The notes under the pieces were generated by a model. The model was given only the letters and a program-made list of their open reading frames with translations. It did no database searches and was not told the origin of the DNA. The translations under genes were made by a program, and so were the position numbers. A DNA stretch of 13,261 nucleotides. It comes from JAQGMJ01 sp036271855 (GTDB taxonomy: Bacteria > Pseudomonadota > Gammaproteobacteria > Burkholderiales > JAEUOS01). Where the stretch lies: assembly GCA_036271855.1 (NCBI GenBank), contig DATAZV010000501.1:1-13261 (forward strand), written 5' to 3'. How positions within the stretch are numbered: position 1 is the stretch's first letter; every line of letters begins with the position of its first letter. Below, piece after piece: positions 7,114 through 13,261 of the stretch.

Positions 7114-8724
7114 TTAGTCGATGCTGTCGTATGCCGGCAGGGTGAGGAACTCGACGAAGTTGTCGTCCAGGCAGAGTTCTTCGAACATCTTCGCTGCATC
7201 TTCGTACTTGCCGGCGTTCCAGCCGGCTTCGCCAAGGTACTCTTTAATTTTCGGCAGTTCTTCCGGCACCATCGCCGAGATCATTTCCTTGGTGATCTTG
7301 CGGCCGTCGTCCAGCTTGCCCTTGGGCGAGCGGATCCATTGCCAGATCTGCGAGCGCGAGATTTCGGCGGTGGCGGCGTCTTCCATCAGGTTGAAAATCG
7401 GCACGCAGCCGTTGCCGCCCAGCCAGGAGCCGATGTACTGGATGCCGACGTTGACGTTCATCCGCACGCCGCCTTCGGTGATCGGGCCTTCGGGGCCGAA
7501 GTTGAGCAGGTCTTTGGCGGCGACATTCACATCGTCGCGCAGGCGCGAGATCTGGTTCGGCGTCTTCATCACTTTATCGAACTCGGCCTTGGCGATTTCC
7601 ACCAGGCCGGGGTGGGCGACCCAGGTGCCGTCGTAGCCGTCGGTGGCTTCGCGTTCTTTGTCGGCTTTGACGCGCGCCATCGCGGCATCGTTGGCGGCAA
7701 CATCGCCCTTGATCGGAATCTGCGCGGCCATGCCGCCCATGGCGAAGGCGCCGCGCTTGTGGCAGGTCTTCACCAGCAGCAGGCAGTAGGGGCGCATGAA
7801 GGGTGCAGTCATCGTCACTTGCGCGCGGTCGGCCAGGCAGAAGTCCTTGTTGACGCGCAGCTTCTTGATGGCGCCGAAGATGTAGTCCCAGCGGCCGGCG
7901 TTCAGGCCTGCCGAGTGTTCCTTCATCTCATACAGAATCTCTTCCATCTCGAAGGCGGCCAGCAGGGTTTCGATCAGCACGGTGGCCTTGATGGTGCCGC
8001 GCGGAATGCCCAGTTCGTCTTGCGACAGGCAGAAGATGTCGTTCCACAAACGCGCTTCGAGGTGTGACTCCATCTTCGGCAAATAGAAGTAGGGGCCGCT
8101 GCCGCGCGCCAGCAGTTCTTTTGCGTTGTGGAAAAAGTACAGCGCGAAGTCGAAGATGGCGCCGGAGATCGGGCTGCCGTCGACCAGCACGTGTTTTTCA
8201 TCCAGGTGCCAGCCGCGCGGGCGCACGATCAGCGTCGCCAGCTTGTCACTGAGTTTGTAGTCCTTGCCGGCTTCGTTGGTGAAGTCGATCTTGCGCTGGA
8301 CGGCGTCGCGCAGGTTGATCTGGCCTTCGATCTGGTTGCTCCAGGTCGGGGTGTTGGAATCCTCGAAGTCGGCCATGTAGGTGAGCGCACCGCAATTGAG
8401 CGCGTTGATCACCATTTTGCGATCCACCGGGCCGGTGATTTCGACGCGCCGGTCCTGCAGGTCGGCCGGGCAGGGGTTGACCTTCCACGAATCGTCGGCG
8501 CGGATGTGCGCGGTCTCGGGCAGGAAGTCGGGCAGCTTGCCGGCGTCCCATTCCTTTTGGCGCTTGTCGCGCGCGGTCAGTAGCTCGGCACGGCGCGCGC
8601 CGAAGCCGCGCTGCAGGCGGGCGGCAAAACTCAGTGCTTCGGGCGTGAGGATCTCGGCGAATGCGGTGCTGATCGGCGCCTTGATCTCGATGCCGGGCGC
8701 GAAAATGGGTTGCGGGGCGTTCAT
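7114..8724 (-). CDS. aceB: Malate synthase A
   Basis: 536 aa, the usual length of the A isoform (E. coli AceB about 530 aa). It condenses glyoxylate with acetyl-CoA to give malate and CoA, the second step of the glyoxylate shunt used for growth on acetate and fatty acids. Residues 268-283 (KEHSAGLNAGRWDYIF) match the malate synthase signature. Other family blocks are RPRGWHLDEKH (168-178), VLIETLLAAFEMEEILYEM (249-267) and AFAMGGMAAQIPIK (326-339). ATG 8724 gives the family-like N-terminus MNAPQPIFAPGIEI and has AAGGA about 10 bp upstream; the open frame reaching 8883 lacks family sequence. No aceA is in the window. Its upstream region carries the phased array described separately. Confidence 0.97.
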   Translation of the reverse strand: MNAPQPIFAPGIEIKAPISTAFAEILTPEALSFAARLQRGFGARRAELLTARDKRQKEWDAGKLPDFLPETAHIRADDSWKVNPCPADLQDRRVEITGPVDRKMVINALNCGALTYMADFEDSNTPTWSNQIEGQINLRDAVQRKIDFTNEAGKDYKLSDKLATLIVRPRGWHLDEKHVLVDGSPISGAIFDFALYFFHNAKELLARGSGPYFYLPKMESHLEARLWNDIFCLSQDELGIPRGTIKATVLIETLLAAFEMEEILYEMKEHSAGLNAGRWDYIFGAIKKLRVNKDFCLADRAQVTMTAPFMRPYCLLLVKTCHKRGAFAMGGMAAQIPIKGDVAANDAAMARVKADKEREATDGYDGTWVAHPGLVEIAKAEFDKVMKTPNQISRLRDDVNVAAKDLLNFGPEGPITEGGVRMNVNVGIQYIGSWLGGNGCVPIFNLMEDAATAEISRSQIWQWIRSPKGKLDDGRKITKEMISAMVPEELPKIKEYLGEAGWNAGKYEDAAKMFEELCLDDNFVEFLTLPAYDSID

Positions 8725-8908
8725 ACGGACGGTCCTTTCGGGGCGGGCGTTGCGGAATTCGAAGGCGAAAATCAGGCCGGATCGCGCGGCTTCGGTTGCG
8801 CATAGCCGGGCGAAACGAGAACAGTGTGACACATGCAATTTGCGCGCCGCAACACGTTCATTTATGCAGGTGTAATGGAGCAATTCGTGCGGTGATTGTT
8901 GCAGTCCA

Positions 8909-8957
8909 ATGAAACGCCGATTTCCGTTTGATGAAATTACATTTCACATTATGAAAT
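8909..8957. promoter_or_regulatory. Helically spaced ATGAAA/ATTTC array, candidate operator
   Basis: ATGAAA occurs at 8909, 8931 and 8951, and the opposite orientation at 8920 (ATTTCC) and 8941 (ATTTCA). Start-to-start steps are 11, 11, 10 and 10 bp, close to one DNA turn. The last two form the inverted repeat ATTTCA-CATTA-TGAAAT (8941-8957). The stretch is AT-rich inside high-GC DNA and lies about 185-233 bp upstream of the aceB start. Binding by a regulator is inference; no factor is recognised. Confidence 0.35.
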
Positions 8958-9044
8958 ATACAGGAATCAGGGAATATTGTCAATTCCGGCGCGTGCCGGA
9001 GTTCGCTCGGATGCGATGCGGTGAAGGGGCCAAGCGCTTGAAAA

Positions 9045-9053
9045 TGCTAGGAT
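9045..9053 (+). promoter_or_regulatory. Candidate extended -10 promoter for the Bug-type gene
   Basis: TGCTAGGAT matches the extended -10 form TG-N-TANNNT on the + strand. It lies about 77 bp before the ATG at 9130. No good -35 is present at normal spacing, which extended -10 promoters tolerate. Weak evidence only. Confidence 0.25.
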
Positions 9054-9129
9054 ATGCGCCCCGGCAGCGCGGTGACTGCCGTTCCTTCAAGCCGCGCGCC
9101 TCGACTCAAACATTTCTAGAGATAACCAG

Positions 9130-10125
9130 ATGAAGCTGTATTGCAAGCGGGCCATCGCGGGCCCGGTGTTGCGCATCGTCGGCGGCGCGGCCTTGGCCCT
9201 GATGCTCGCCACCGCCTTTGGCCAAAGCACCTACCCCAACAAACCCATCCGCATGGTGGTGGGCTTCCCGCCCGGCGGTGCCAACGACATCCTGGGCCGC
9301 CTGGTCGGGCAAAAAATGCAGGAAGCCTGGGGCCAGTCGGTGGTGATCGACAACAAGCCGGGGGCCAACGCCATCATCGCCACCGAAAACGTTGCCAAGT
9401 CGCCGGCCGATGGCTACACCCTGCTGATCGGTGCCTCCGGCGCCATGGTGTTCAACCCCGGGCTCTATACCAAGCTACCCTACGACTCGGTGAAGGACTT
9501 CGCGCCGGTGAGCATGATCGGCTCCTTTCCCCTGGTGCTCACCGTCAATCCCAATCTTCCCGCGAAAAGCCTGCAGGAGCTCACCGCGCTGGCGCGCGCC
9601 CAGCCCGGCAAGCTTAACTACAGCGCCGGCTCCTCGCCCTTCCAGCTCGCCGCCGAGCTCTACAAATTCCAGGCCAAGCTCGCCATCACCCACATCCCCT
9701 ACAAGGGCAGCGTGCAGGCGGTGCAGGCGGTAATGGCTGGCGACGCCGACCTCACCTTCGTCGACAGCCCGCCGGTGGTGCCGCAGATGAAAGCCGGCAA
9801 GGTGCGCGGCCTGGCCGTCACCGCCAAACGCCGCGCCGCCTTCGCGCCCGAGCTGCCGACCATGGCCGAAGCCGGCATGCCCGACTACGAAGTGGTGCTA
9901 TGGACCAGCCTGTTCGCCCCTGCCGGCACCCCGCCCGAGATCATCGCCAAGCTGCAGGCCGAGACCGCGAAAATCGTGCAAATGCCGGACATCAAGGAGC
10001 GCTTCGCGGTCCTCGGCATCGACCCCGTCGGCGGCATGCCGGAAGCATTGGCGGCGAGCATGAAGACCGAAATCGCCCGCTGGTCGGCGATCGCCAAGGC
10101 GGCAAACGTCAAGGCCGACCAGTAG
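9130..10125 (+). CDS. Bug/TctC-family periplasmic solute-binding protein (tripartite tricarboxylate transporter type)
   Basis: 331 aa. Expected to bind an organic acid in the periplasm. The family has many orphan members, mostly in Betaproteobacteria, and their ligands cannot be read from sequence. A Sec signal covers about residues 1-31 (basic start, hydrophobic ALALMLATAFG). The mature part opens with the family hallmark YPNKPIRMVVGFPPGGANDI (35-54), followed by DNKPGANAIIA (74-84), PADGYTLL (92-99), LPYDSVKDFAPV (116-127) and HIPYKGSVQAVQAVMAGDADL (188-208). The ATG at 9130 has only a weak AGAG ahead. No TctA/TctB membrane genes are adjacent. It runs away from aceB and converges on the second Bug protein, with repeat element B between their stops. 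Confidence 0.93.
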   Translation: MKLYCKRAIAGPVLRIVGGAALALMLATAFGQSTYPNKPIRMVVGFPPGGANDILGRLVGQKMQEAWGQSVVIDNKPGANAIIATENVAKSPADGYTLLIGASGAMVFNPGLYTKLPYDSVKDFAPVSMIGSFPLVLTVNPNLPAKSLQELTALARAQPGKLNYSAGSSPFQLAAELYKFQAKLAITHIPYKGSVQAVQAVMAGDADLTFVDSPPVVPQMKAGKVRGLAVTAKRRAAFAPELPTMAEAGMPDYEVVLWTSLFAPAGTPPEIIAKLQAETAKIVQMPDIKERFAVLGIDPVGGMPEALAASMKTEIARWSAIAKAANVKADQ

Positions 10126-10162
10126 CACTGCCTCGCCTGAGGCGGCCGCTCGAGGCTGCCTG

Positions 10163-10253
<91 letters not shown>

Positions 10254-10272
10254 AGCTAAGGCGCCGTTCCTC

Positions 10273-11241
10273 CTAGTCGATCTTCGCGCCCGAGGCCTTG
10301 ACCACCGGCGCCCAGCGCGCCACTTCGGCGCGAATGTAGGCGCCGAAGTCTTCCGGCGACGAGTTGTCGGAAGACAAGCCCAGCTCGGCGAAATGCTTTT
10401 GCATCGCCGGCTGGTTCAGCCCCTGGCGGATCCACCCGTGCAACTGGGTGACGATTTCCTTCGGCGTATGCGCCGGCGCCAGCGTGCCGTGCCAGGTGTT
10501 CATCTCGTAGCCGGGCACACCGGACTCCGCCACCGTCGGCAACTCGGGCGCCGCCGGCGAGCGTTTGGCCGAGGTCACCGCCAGTGCGCGCACCTTGCCC
10601 GCGCGCGCCTGCACCATCGCGGTGGGCATGATCTCGAACATCAGGTCGACCTGGCCGCCGATCACGTCTGTCATTGCCGCCGCGCCGCCCTTGTAGGGCA
10701 CGTGCTGCAGGTCCACCTTCGCCAGCATCTTGAACATCTCGCCCGACAGGTGTTGTGAAGAGCCGTTGCCTGCCGAAGCAAAGCGCAGTGCCCCCGGCTT
10801 CGCCTTCGCCGCCGCGATCAGCTCGGCGATGTTTTTGACCGGCAGCGCCGGATTGACCACCACCACATTGGGTGAGGAGCCGATCAAGGCCACCGGCTCG
10901 AAATCCTTCACCGCGTCGTAGGCCAGGTTAGGGTACAGCGACGGGTTTATTCCATGCGTGCTCACCGAAGCCTGCAGCAGGGTATAGCCGTCCGGCCGCG
11001 CCTTCGCCACATAAGTGCTGCCCACCGTGCCGCCGGCACCGGGCCGGTTGTCCACCACCACCGTCTGGCCGCTGGCGGTAGTCAATATCTGCGCGATGAT
11101 GCGGGCGACGATGTCGGTGGTGGTGCCGGCAGGATAGGGCGCGACGTAGTTGATGCGCTGCGCCGGGTAGGCCTGGGCACGCGCCAGCGCGGGTAGTGCC
11201 AGCGCCGCTGCTGCACCCTTCAGTACGGTGCGTCTTTGCAT
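10273..11241 (-). CDS. Bug/TctC-family periplasmic solute-binding protein with Tat-like leader
   Basis: 322 aa. Predicted periplasmic binding protein for an organic acid; ligand unknown. The leader MQRRTVLKGAAAALALPALARAQA has a twin arginine in the order RRTVLK and an ARAQA-type cleavage region (about residue 22-24), suggesting Tat export. Family blocks follow: YPAQRINYVAPYPAGTTTDI (25-44, with TTTDI in place of the usual GGxxDI), DNRPGAGGTVG, PDGYTLLQ, LAYDAVKDFEPVALIG and HVPYKGGAAAMTDVIGG. The start is well supported: GAGGAG (11248-11253) sits 6 bp upstream. It follows dctM by 73 bp on the same strand. That gap contains a small inverted repeat GGGCAA/TTGCCC (11271-11288) without a T run, so cotranscription with dctQM is possible. 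The family's own permease genes are absent here. Confidence 0.93.
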   Translation of the reverse strand: MQRRTVLKGAAAALALPALARAQAYPAQRINYVAPYPAGTTTDIVARIIAQILTTASGQTVVVDNRPGAGGTVGSTYVAKARPDGYTLLQASVSTHGINPSLYPNLAYDAVKDFEPVALIGSSPNVVVVNPALPVKNIAELIAAAKAKPGALRFASAGNGSSQHLSGEMFKMLAKVDLQHVPYKGGAAAMTDVIGGQVDLMFEIMPTAMVQARAGKVRALAVTSAKRSPAAPELPTVAESGVPGYEMNTWHGTLAPAHTPKEIVTQLHGWIRQGLNQPAMQKHFAELGLSSDNSSPEDFGAYIRAEVARWAPVVKASGAKID

Positions 11242-11314
11242 CTTCGTCTCCTCGCAGGTGTTGCGTGCCGGGGCAATATGTTTTGCCCTCGGCTCAAGCC
11301 TCGCCGGCCTTGGT

Positions 11315-12673
11315 CTATCGTGCGACTGCCGCTCCCATGAAATGGTCCGGCAGCCAGGTGGCGATGCCGGGGAACACGCACAGGATGACCACCGCCAGCA
11401 TGATCAGGAACACAAAGGGCAGGGTGCCCCAGATGATGTCGGAAAGCTTGATGTCGGGCGCGATCTTGTTGATGACGAAAATGTTCAGCCCCACCGGCGG
11501 GTGGATCAGGCCCATCTCCATCACCACCGACATCATCACGCCGAACCAGATCAGGTCGAAACCTTCGGCGCGCAGCGGCGGCAAAATGATCGGCGCGGTC
11601 ATCAGGATGATCGACACCGGCGGCAAAAAGAAGCCGAGGATCACCACCAGCACCACCACAGCGGCGAACAGCAGCCACTTCGACAGGTGCAGCGAGACGA
11701 TCCACTCCGCCGCGCTCTGGCTGATGTGCAGGTAGCTCATCACGTAGGAGTAGAGCAGCGACATGCCGATGATCATCATCAGCATGGTCGCCTCCGACAG
11801 CGTGCTGGCGAAAATCGGTTTCAGGTCCTTGAGCCGCCAGGCGCCGTAGACGGCGGCGATCAGCACCAGCGCCAGCACCGCGCCCAGGCCCGCGGTCTCC
11901 GACGGTGTGGCGAAGCCGCCGTACAGCGCCAGCATCACCCCCAGCAGCAGCACGATAAAAGGCAGTACCTTGGGCAGTGCCGCGAAGCGCTCGGCCATGG
12001 TGTAGTTGTCCACCTGCAAAATGCGCGCGTTGGCGCCGCCGGCGGCGAAGGTGGCGGTGGCGGTGCGGTGCTCGTAGCGGTAGCGGAACATGCCGTAGCC
12101 GGCGAACAGCACCACCAGCAGCACGCCGGGGCCGATGCCGGCGAGGAACAGGCGCCCGAGCGACTGCTCCGCCGCCACTGCGTAGAGAATCAGGGTGATC
12201 GACGGCGGCAGCAGAATGCCCAGGGTGCCGCCCGCCGCCACCAGGCCGGAGGCCAGGCGTGTCGAGTAGCCGCGCTCGCGCATTTCGGGAATCGCCGAAG
12301 AGCCGATCGCCGAGCAGGTGGCGGCGCTCGAGCCGGCCATTGCCGCGAACAGGCCGCAGGCGATGGTCACCGCAATGCCCAGGCCGCCGGGGATCTTGTT
12401 CAGCCACATGTGCAGGGCCGAATACAAATCGCGGCCCGCCCGTGATTTGCCGATCGCCGCGCCCTTCAATACGAAGAGCGGGATGGTCAGCAGCGTAATG
12501 CTGGCCATCTCCTCGTAGACGTTTTGCGCGATGGTGTCCAGCGAGGCGCGCGGCATGAAGAACATCATGAACAGGGCGGCGACCGCGCCCAGCGCGAAGG
12601 CGATGGGAATGCCGGAGAACAATATGACGAGCGTGGCGGCGCCGAACAACAAGCCGATCTGGAGCGTGGTCAT
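11315..12673 (-). CDS. dctM: TRAP transporter large permease subunit (DctM family)
   Basis: 452 aa inner-membrane protein made almost wholly of hydrophobic segments. With DctQ it forms the Na+- or H+-coupled membrane part of a TRAP transporter that takes up organic acids delivered by a periplasmic binding protein. Family blocks seen: LFSGIPIAFALG (18-29), GLFAAMAGSSAATCSAIGSSAIPEM around 107-131, LGILLPPSITLILYA (151-165), GGFATPSETAGLG (252-264) and HPPVGLNIFV (391-400). The loop at about 196-230 between membrane segments is polar and somewhat long. The ATG at 12673 shares one base with the dctQ stop (TGATG), which implies translational coupling; no separate Shine-Dalgarno is evident. Upstream frame as far as 13231 is a shadow over dctQ. 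Substrate unknown. Confidence 0.94.
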   Translation of the reverse strand: MTTLQIGLLFGAATLVILFSGIPIAFALGAVAALFMMFFMPRASLDTIAQNVYEEMASITLLTIPLFVLKGAAIGKSRAGRDLYSALHMWLNKIPGGLGIAVTIACGLFAAMAGSSAATCSAIGSSAIPEMRERGYSTRLASGLVAAGGTLGILLPPSITLILYAVAAEQSLGRLFLAGIGPGVLLVVLFAGYGMFRYRYEHRTATATFAAGGANARILQVDNYTMAERFAALPKVLPFIVLLLGVMLALYGGFATPSETAGLGAVLALVLIAAVYGAWRLKDLKPIFASTLSEATMLMMIIGMSLLYSYVMSYLHISQSAAEWIVSLHLSKWLLFAAVVVLVVILGFFLPPVSIILMTAPIILPPLRAEGFDLIWFGVMMSVVMEMGLIHPPVGLNIFVINKIAPDIKLSDIIWGTLPFVFLIMLAVVILCVFPGIATWLPDHFMGAAVAR

Positions 12674-13227
12674 CAGTGGGCGGGGGTTTCGGTCGGCTGC
12701 ATGGCTTCGAAGGTGATGCCTTGCAGGAGAAGTTGTAGGGTGAGGAGGGTCATGCCGAGGGCCATGCAGCCGTAGGGAATCCACAAGGGCGCGCCCCAGG
12801 CCGAGTTGCTGATCTGGCCGTCGTGCACCGCGTCGGCCAGCAGGGTCCACGACTTCCAGGCGTAAAAGCCGCAGAACAACAGGGTGATCAGGTCGCTGAT
12901 GTAGCGCCGCCAGCGGTCCACCTTGGGCGGCAGCACCGCGCCCAGGGCCTGGATGCCGACGTGGCCGCGCCGCGACTGCACCCAGGCGGCGGCCATGAAG
13001 GTGGCGCCGACCAGGAGGAAAATCGACAGCTCGTCCTGCCAGTCGCTCGCCATGTGAAAAATATAGCGCGCCGTCGCCGCCCAGGTGAGCACGCAGCCGG
13101 CGACGCCGATGGCAATCGCGCTGGCCACCGCGGCGATGGTATTGACCCAGCCCAGCAGCAGCGCGGCGGCCCCGATGGGGCCGCCGCGTCGCACCGGTTT
13201 GACGGGGGCTTCGAGCGCTGCGCTCAC
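12673..13227 (-). CDS. dctQ: TRAP transporter small permease subunit (DctQ family)
   Basis: 184 aa inner-membrane protein with four predicted helices (about 25-50, 66-84, 107-131, 147-170), as expected for the TRAP small subunit. The family pattern around helix 2 is clear: SDWQDELSIFLLVGATFMAAAWVQSRRGHVGI (61-92). It partners the DctM protein encoded directly after it. The start is a GTG at 13227 that overlaps the stop of the upstream gene by four bases (GTGA), with AAGG about 8-9 bp ahead inside that gene. Overlaps at both ends show a tight operon. Confidence 0.92.
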   Translation of the reverse strand: MSAALEAPVKPVRRGGPIGAAALLLGWVNTIAAVASAIAIGVAGCVLTWAATARYIFHMASDWQDELSIFLLVGATFMAAAWVQSRRGHVGIQALGAVLPPKVDRWRRYISDLITLLFCGFYAWKSWTLLADAVHDGQISNSAWGAPLWIPYGCMALGMTLLTLQLLLQGITFEAMQPTETPAH

Positions 13228-13261
13228 GCAACAGCCTTGGCCAGCTTCAGGAAGCGCTCGC
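13224..13261 (-). CDS. C-terminal end of an unidentified gene upstream of dctQ
   Basis: Only 11 codons plus the stop are inside the window (E-R-F-L-K-L-A-K-A-V-A-stop), read on minus from the right edge. The TGA overlaps the dctQ GTG as GTGA, which supports a real coding end. In TRAP operons this position often holds the DctP binding protein, but too little is visible to identify it. Confidence 0.5.
   Translation of the reverse strand, partial: ERFLKLAKAVA

Larger units (their letters stand above)
8725..9129. promoter_or_regulatory. Divergent regulatory region between aceB and the Bug-type gene
   Basis: A 405-bp gap with no convincing gene. It must hold the aceB promoter (minus) and the binding-protein promoter (plus). 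Seen here are an imperfect TTGC-N5-GCAA inverted repeat (8840-8852), an AT-rich stretch with a spaced ATGAAA/ATTTC array (8909-8957), a hairpin AATTCCGGC/GCCGGAGTT with GCGT loop (8982-9003, one G-T pair) and an extended -10 candidate TGCTAGGAT (9045-9053) about 77 bp ahead of the plus-strand start. I could not find a convincing -35/-10 pair for aceB. Confidence 0.45.

Noticed and set aside
7054..8067. 337-codon open frame on + opposite aceB
   Set aside because: Shadow of the aceB codon pattern; begins inside repeat element A and has no ribosome site or recognisable motif.
8840..8852. TTGC-N5-GCAA inverted repeat as a RamB/ScfR-type operator for aceB
   Set aside because: Four-base arms are too short to separate from chance, and I cannot confirm the consensus for this lineage.
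8909..9133. 74-codon open frame in the aceB/Bug gap whose stop overlaps the Bug start as ATGA
   Set aside because: No Shine-Dalgarno, arginine-rich random-looking translation, and it runs through the AT-rich array and a hairpin. The overlap is interesting but not enough to call a gene.
11228..12445. 405-codon open frame on + opposite dctM
   Set aside because: Composition is dominated by His, Gln, Arg, Asp and Gly from antisense reading of hydrophobic codons; dctM on minus explains the region.
11315..13231. Possible dctQ-dctM fusion protein, since the dctM frame is open upstream to 13231
   Set aside because: The upstream part has no membrane-protein character, while dctQ in the other frame is complete and ends at the dctM ATG (TGATG). 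They are two separate proteins.

Overview
The window is high-GC chromosomal DNA. The most likely source is a betaproteobacterium (Rhodocyclales or Burkholderiales type). This is an inference from the gene set: glnA-glnL-glnG, Bug/TctC solute-binding proteins, a TRAP permease, class A malate synthase and NtrC with the N-terminus MKPIWIVDDD. Nothing in the sequence fixes the genus. I see no plasmid, phage or integrase gene, no rRNA or tRNA, and no CRISPR array.

Left part (1-4900, all on +): nitrogen assimilation. The 3' 94% of glnA (type I glutamine synthetase, adenylylation Tyr present) ends at a strong intrinsic terminator. A small exported DUF4124-type protein with a C-terminal coiled coil follows, then a second hairpin, then glnL (NtrB kinase) and glnG (NtrC sigma-54 activator). 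The 126-bp glnL-glnG spacer can fold into a long nested stem just ahead of the glnG start. A hairpin after glnG closes the block.

Middle (4902-7113): a minus-strand pair, dut (dUTPase) and a DUF488 protein 16 bp downstream, meets glnG tail to tail. A plus-strand NAD-dependent D-2-hydroxyacid dehydrogenase diverges from dut and ends tail to tail with aceB. A palindromic repeat element (element A) lies between the last two.

Right part (7114-13261): aceB (malate synthase A, glyoxylate shunt) on minus; a 405-bp divergent regulatory region with an AT-rich, helically spaced ATGAAA/ATTTC array; a plus-strand Bug/TctC-type periplasmic binding protein; a second palindromic element (element B) of the same kind; and a minus-strand transport operon read from the right edge. 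That operon holds the last 11 codons of an unidentified gene, dctQ and dctM (TRAP small and large membrane subunits), then a second Bug/TctC-type binding protein with a Tat-like leader. The two Bug proteins belong by family to tripartite tricarboxylate transporters, but no TctA or TctB is in the window; the only permease present is TRAP.

Overall this is mostly ordinary core and transport metabolism. The points most worth a second look are the structured glnG leader, the two dRS3-like repeat elements at convergent gene ends, the phased array upstream of aceB, and the TRAP/Bug mixture. No clearly new multi-gene system was found.
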